Below, piece after piece: positions 28,601 to 32,085 of a stretch of DNA of 32,085 bases. This DNA is from Brachionus koreanus (Eukaryota; Rotifera; Eurotatoria; Ploima; Brachionidae), in assembly GCA_016987375.1 (NCBI GenBank), contig PJRA01000314.1, positions 408,592-440,676 of the forward strand, in the 5' to 3' direction. Below the pieces are notes generated by a model. The model was given only the letters and a program-made list of their open reading frames with translations. It had not been told where the DNA came from and did no database searches. The translations under genes were made by a program, and so were the position numbers. Numbering within the stretch: the first letter of the stretch is position 1; every line of letters begins with the position of its first letter.

Positions 28601-30313
28601 ATTGTTTTTACAAAAAAAAAATTTTTTTGCTTCTTTTTTTTACCTACTATTTTAAAATGAAATAGCTATTCAGAAAAGTATTAACCATTAATTTAAAATT
28701 TTTACTTAAAATTTGGTCTACAATTTATTTTTAACAAAATTTTCTACTAAATATGCTGCTTTGCACAATTGCAAAGACTACATTAGACTTAATTTTTTTT
28801 TAAAAATATTTAAAAAAGTATCAGGTCACATTTATGCTCCTATTTTTAATAACTATTTTTTTTAATTAAAAACCAATTTTTTAACTTACCTCATTTTTGA
28901 TCAGTTCATTGGACTCGGACAATTCCGATTGTGTTTTTTCAAGCTTTGATTTAATAACTTCCAATTTTTCACTTAGAGTAGAATTTTCAAATTGAAGTTG
29001 AGTATTTTTTTCAGTTAATTTTGACGTAAACTCAAGAAGTTCGTTTTGCTTGGCCTTATTTACTTCCATCTCTTGCTCCAAATCATTGAGCTCACTTTTA
29101 TACAAAATGACCTGATGTTCAAGTTCTTTTTTGCTTTCCAAATCTCTGAGAGAAAAAATTCAAAAATGTTCATTTAATAAATTTTTAAAAAATCTTCAAC
29201 ATAATTATTTTAAAGATTTTTTAATGATCTTAGTAAATTTTAATTTATCAAAAAAGAAAAAATTTTTGTTTTATTTGTAATTATCTTCATAATTCTAAAT
29301 TAAATATTGTAAATAGAAAATTACCTATTCCACGAATCTTGTAGATTTTTCAGCTGTAAATTTTCGTTCAACAAATTATTATTAATTTTTTGTTGTTCCT
29401 TTAATTTTTCTTTTAATTGATTAAGCAAATTATCGGCCTGACTTTTTTCCATTTCGAATTGTTTCACTTTTTCTTTTAGAATAGTTCGTTCCTCGAACAT
29501 TTCTTTAACTTGTGACTTGAGTAAATTAAGCTCCTTTTTCAAAATTTCACTTTCAGAATTAACTGGACTTAAAGATCTTAAATTTTCGCCCATTTCACCA
29601 GTGGTCTGAGCTTCGGAATCAATACCAATAGGCTTAGTCTCAATTGTATTTATTTTTATTTTAAGTTCTTCGACTAAAGCTTTTGTTTGAATATGGGCTT
29701 CGATTTCAGCCTTTAGTTTAATAATTCCAGCTGACTCTTTGGCGTCATTTAACACAATTTTCTCCTTTAGCCGTTCAATTTCTTTTTTTTTATCCATCAA
29801 GTCTTTGAGCTTAGCCTCATTGTCTTTACACAATTTGTCATAATCAACCTTGTTCTTAGATATTTTGTCCATTAAACGTTGTTTTTCTTTTAAAAATTCG
29901 TTCATCTTCGATTGTTGTATTTGCATGCTCTTTGTCATTTCAATGCATTTACGTTCTACCTCAACATATTTCATTACCATCGAATTTTTGTCTTTTTGAG
30001 ACTCGGCAACAATCTTTTTCAAAGATTCCTCTAACTTTTGATTCAAGCTAGCATTTAATTTTTCAACCTCAAGCTTAGATTGTTGCTCTATATCAGCAAT
30101 ACGACATTCCAATTGAGCGTTTTCACTCTCTTTCTGACGTATCAACTCCCTTAGTCTGCTAATCTCAATCTCATATTCATTGCTTTTATTAGACGAGCAG
30201 CTGGTCAAACTGGGTGATTTTTCTAATCTGGCCTCTGAAGCATCTTGGCTATCGTTAGCCAAATCTAAGGCATTTAAACTGGTCTGTTCATTCGATTCTT
30301 CAATTTGCGACAT
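25640..30313 (-). CDS. CCDC186: CCDC186/CCCP-1 coiled-coil golgin
   Basis: Four exons on the minus strand: 30313-29325, 29145-28890, 26552-25981 and 25922-25640. All junctions are in phase (AG+A, 0, AA+G), giving 699 aa. Most of the protein is heptad-rich coiled coil, with a serine/asparagine-rich linker in exon 3. The C-terminus is diagnostic: EKIEFLQEHV, KKKTKIIQAYAMSGD and LCLEINKKLQALLEDTLIKN match the conserved end of CCDC186 (C10orf118, worm CCCP-1, fly Golgin104). These RAB2 effectors act at the trans-Golgi in dense-core vesicle biogenesis with the EARP complex. It is somewhat shorter than the human protein. The start MSQIEESNEQ is preceded by a short overlapping upstream ORF. Introns are 179, 2337 and 58 nt. 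The long one is swollen by transposons. Confidence 0.9.
27068..27292. mobile_element. piggyBac-like TTAA MITE, subfamily A, copy 2
   Basis: A 225-bp element with nearly perfect inverted ends (CACTAGAAGCACCAA and TTGGTGCTTCTAGTG) and TTAA on both sides. The subterminal palindrome AACGAGTCATTTTGACTCGT lies at 27254-27273. It is better preserved than copy 1. It is inside a CCDC186 intron. Confidence 0.85.
27464..28591 (-). mobile_element. Mutator-like element with 10-bp target duplication
   Basis: A 10-bp direct repeat, ATTGGAAATA, flanks it at 27454-27463 and 28592-28601. The terminal arms (about 27464-27601 and 28425-28591) are imperfect inverted repeats built around GATCT motifs (for example TTTAAACGATCT against TTTAATCGATCT). 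On the minus strand, coding remnants read MNSLSDELQFTEIQQYETPE, KKKNWTCNKVFDDVG (28360-28235) and VNKGRPSKKQRVNSIEKDFK (about 27660-27735), with stops. A 9-11 bp duplication and long arms fit the Mutator superfamily. The protein pieces are unassigned. A fold-back MITE is inserted inside. Confidence 0.65.
27890..28214. mobile_element. Fold-back MITE with 9-bp target duplication
   Basis: A 325-bp near-palindrome. Arms of about 142 nt (27890-28031 and 28074-28214) surround a 42-nt loop. Ends are GGCAATGTGAAATTTCATAC and its complement. CATGTATTT occurs on both sides (27881-27889 and 28215-28223). Transcribed, it would form a long hairpin. The ends resemble those of 15083-15421. Confidence 0.85.
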
Positions 30314-30323
30314 TTTTTATCAT
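30300..30323 (-). promoter_or_regulatory. Upstream ORF overlapping the CCDC186 start
   Basis: An out-of-frame ATG 10 nt before the CCDC186 start opens a 7-codon ORF (MIKNVAN) ending inside the main ORF. It could limit initiation if included in the mRNA. Confidence 0.4.
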
Positions 30324-32085
30324 TTTAGAACGATATTGATTTTGAATAAAATATTAAAATTTCTAGATTCATTTTTTTTGACATTTGTGTAATAAAATTA
30401 ACAAATGTATTTAGTTAGATAATTGAGATCTCATATAATGTTCTAAATCTAATCTTTTATTAAATTTTAAAGTTTCGTTATTAGGTTTTGCCAAAAATTT
30501 ATATTTATTATTATTTTTGATTTATAATTTCTTCTACCAGCTAATGTCAATTTCAAAATTAATCAACAGACTTGTGCCCTCATCATAGTGGTCTCATGAT
30601 GAACACTTGATTAGTTTTAATTTAAATTAAACTTATAATTGAAATTTTTTTAAGAAAATAAAGTACATTTTTTTTGAAAAAAAAAATCTTTAAATTTATA
30701 TTAAACTTTTTAAAATTTTTTACAAAGTCATTAATAGATCAAATTAATGCTATTGTAAATTGATAGCTTGGATATTGCATATTTAAACATTGATCTCTTC
30801 ATTACAAAGCTATTTATATTGAAAATAAAATTATTTTGTAATAAAATCCAATTAATTTCATCATATTTTTGACCTGACCCCCACTTTTTTTAAAAAGCAA
30901 AAATATTCTCAAAAACTTTGATATACCATTTTTTTTAGATATTTTTCTATTTTTTGAAAATTAAATAAAATTTTTCAAAGATTTTTATTTTTCTCGGAAA
31001 TTGAATATTTTTAATTTTAAAAAAACCTGACCCCCTACTAACCCCACATTTTTCATTAATAAAAAATTTCACGAGCTTTCTGAAAATGTGTTTAGTTTTT
31101 ATCCAGAAAGTATATTTTTGAGAATTTTAAATAAATTCACAATGATTGAGAAAATGAAATTTTAATTATTTAATATCTGAAATTAAAAATAAATAAATTT
31201 GACTTACTGGTAAAAAGAAGACTATTAAAGAAATAGCTACTTAAACCAGAGATAAAGTTTTCAATTTTAAAAAATAATTTAATTTGTTAAATAAAAAAAA
31301 TAAGGGAAGCAATAAAAGTGGTCCAAAAGACCCATTCTGCCTCTGATCATTAAATTCCCTAAAATATTGTACTGTTTAGAGAGCCGTTTTTTCAAATTTA
31401 AAAATAAAAATAATGATTTGAAATTTTGGAAGCTTTAAGTTTTGTAAGATAAAGTTGATGATCAATTGAGAATATCATTTCGTTTCAAAGAGTTTATTTT
31501 TTCATATTAAAATTAATTTTAATTTAGGTAATTTAAATTCAATACATTTTACTTATTATTATATTTTAAAAAATCAAATAAAAAATCAATTTAAATCGTA
31601 TTGATGTTTTATTTTAATTTTTTTTACGGAAAAATATTTGTTTGCAAACATGTATCGGTTATAATATGAGTTTACTATATCCAACTTGAATTTATAAAAC
31701 TTTATAAAAACTTTTTAATAATTGATTATTTTTTTTAGCTAAAATTTTTATTAATTTTTAAACGATAAAATTAAAATTATATCAAGTTATAATTTTGTAA
31801 AGAGTTTCTTGTTTACCTGATTTGTTTAAAAATTTTTCAAAAGAATTTGAATTTTCAGTATTAGTGGTTTGAAATGATTGTTTTTTTTATTTCAATATTT
31901 CTTTAAATATCTATTTATTTCTAAAAGCTAAACAATAAATATATTTAAAATAAAGTAATCTTTTTAATAATTGATTGAATCACATGATATATGCCCATTA
32001 TCAGTGTAAATTTGATCAAAAATATTTTTTACTTGAGTGAAATCTCGATAATTACTGAGCATAAGCGTGGACACATAATTTGATT
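30324..32085. other. AT-rich region upstream of CCDC186, no gene seen
   Basis: Presumably holds the CCDC186 promoter, but no motif can be assigned. CTGACCCC-containing patches occur at about 30870 and 31027, and a GGTCCAAAAGACC palindrome at about 31320. No exon or known repeat supported. Confidence 0.5.

Larger units (their letters stand above)
26553..28889 (-). other. Large CCDC186 intron hosting nested transposons
   Basis: Donor GAG|GTAAGT at 28889 and acceptor TTTTGCAAG at 26553. It contains the MITE at 27068-27292 and the Mutator-like element at 27464-28591. The remaining sequence shows no missed exon, and the coiled-coil reading continues cleanly across it. Confidence 0.8.

Noticed and set aside
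1..32085. CRISPR array, bacterial promoters or operons
   Set aside because: The sequence is eukaryotic with introns. No regular spacer-repeat array is present.

Overview
The window is strongly AT-rich animal nuclear DNA. Genes are split by GT-AG introns that are mostly about 40-60 nt long, AATAAA signals follow the stop codons, and the recognisable genes are metazoan: two NDRG-family genes, a galactose-3-O-sulfotransferase and the golgin/dense-core-vesicle protein CCDC186. The rest is a dense layer of decayed mobile elements: jockey/CR1-type LINEs, TTAA-inserted MITEs, Mutator-like and fold-back elements, and Tc1/mariner relics. Composition, tiny introns and repeat types suit a small invertebrate such as a monogonont rotifer. 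That organism call is inference.

Layout. 0.36-1.8 kb: a broken LINE. 1.9-2.3 kb: a dispersed repeat interrupted by a TTAA MITE. 2.4-4.0 kb: two small spliced genes (72 aa on +, 57 aa on -). 4.2-5.3 kb: NDRG-A (+). 5.7-6.1 kb: LINE relic. 6.8-7.1 kb: a 66-bp direct repeat around a G-quadruplex motif. 7.5-8.6 kb: intronless Gal3ST-like sulfotransferase (+). 9.8-10.8 kb: NDRG-B (-), with the same intron positions and phases as NDRG-A, so the two face each other tail to tail across the sulfotransferase. 12.2-14.8 kb: three further small spliced genes invisible to single-ORF calling. 15.1-17.3 kb: one intact fold-back element and a second copy split by a LINE. 17.5-19.1 kb: MITE, hairpin and the second copy of the dispersed repeat. 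19.9-21.4 kb: a BED-finger/hAT-derived protein. 21.7-25.2 kb: a transposon graveyard with LINE, Tc1/mariner and possible pogo-like pieces. 25.6-30.3 kb: CCDC186 (-, four exons), whose large second intron holds a TTAA MITE and a Mutator-like element that itself contains a fold-back MITE. 30.3-32.1 kb: no recognised gene.

The host genes show no operon-like link. NDRG proteins are catalytically dead alpha/beta hydrolases, Gal3ST modifies glycans in the Golgi, and CCDC186 acts at the Golgi and in dense-core vesicle maturation. The main new content is (i) at least five tiny multi-exon genes, none recognised by family, supported by phase-compatible splice sites and poly(A) signals, and (ii) nested non-autonomous transposons with legible target-site duplications. 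The exon models were read by eye and need transcript data.
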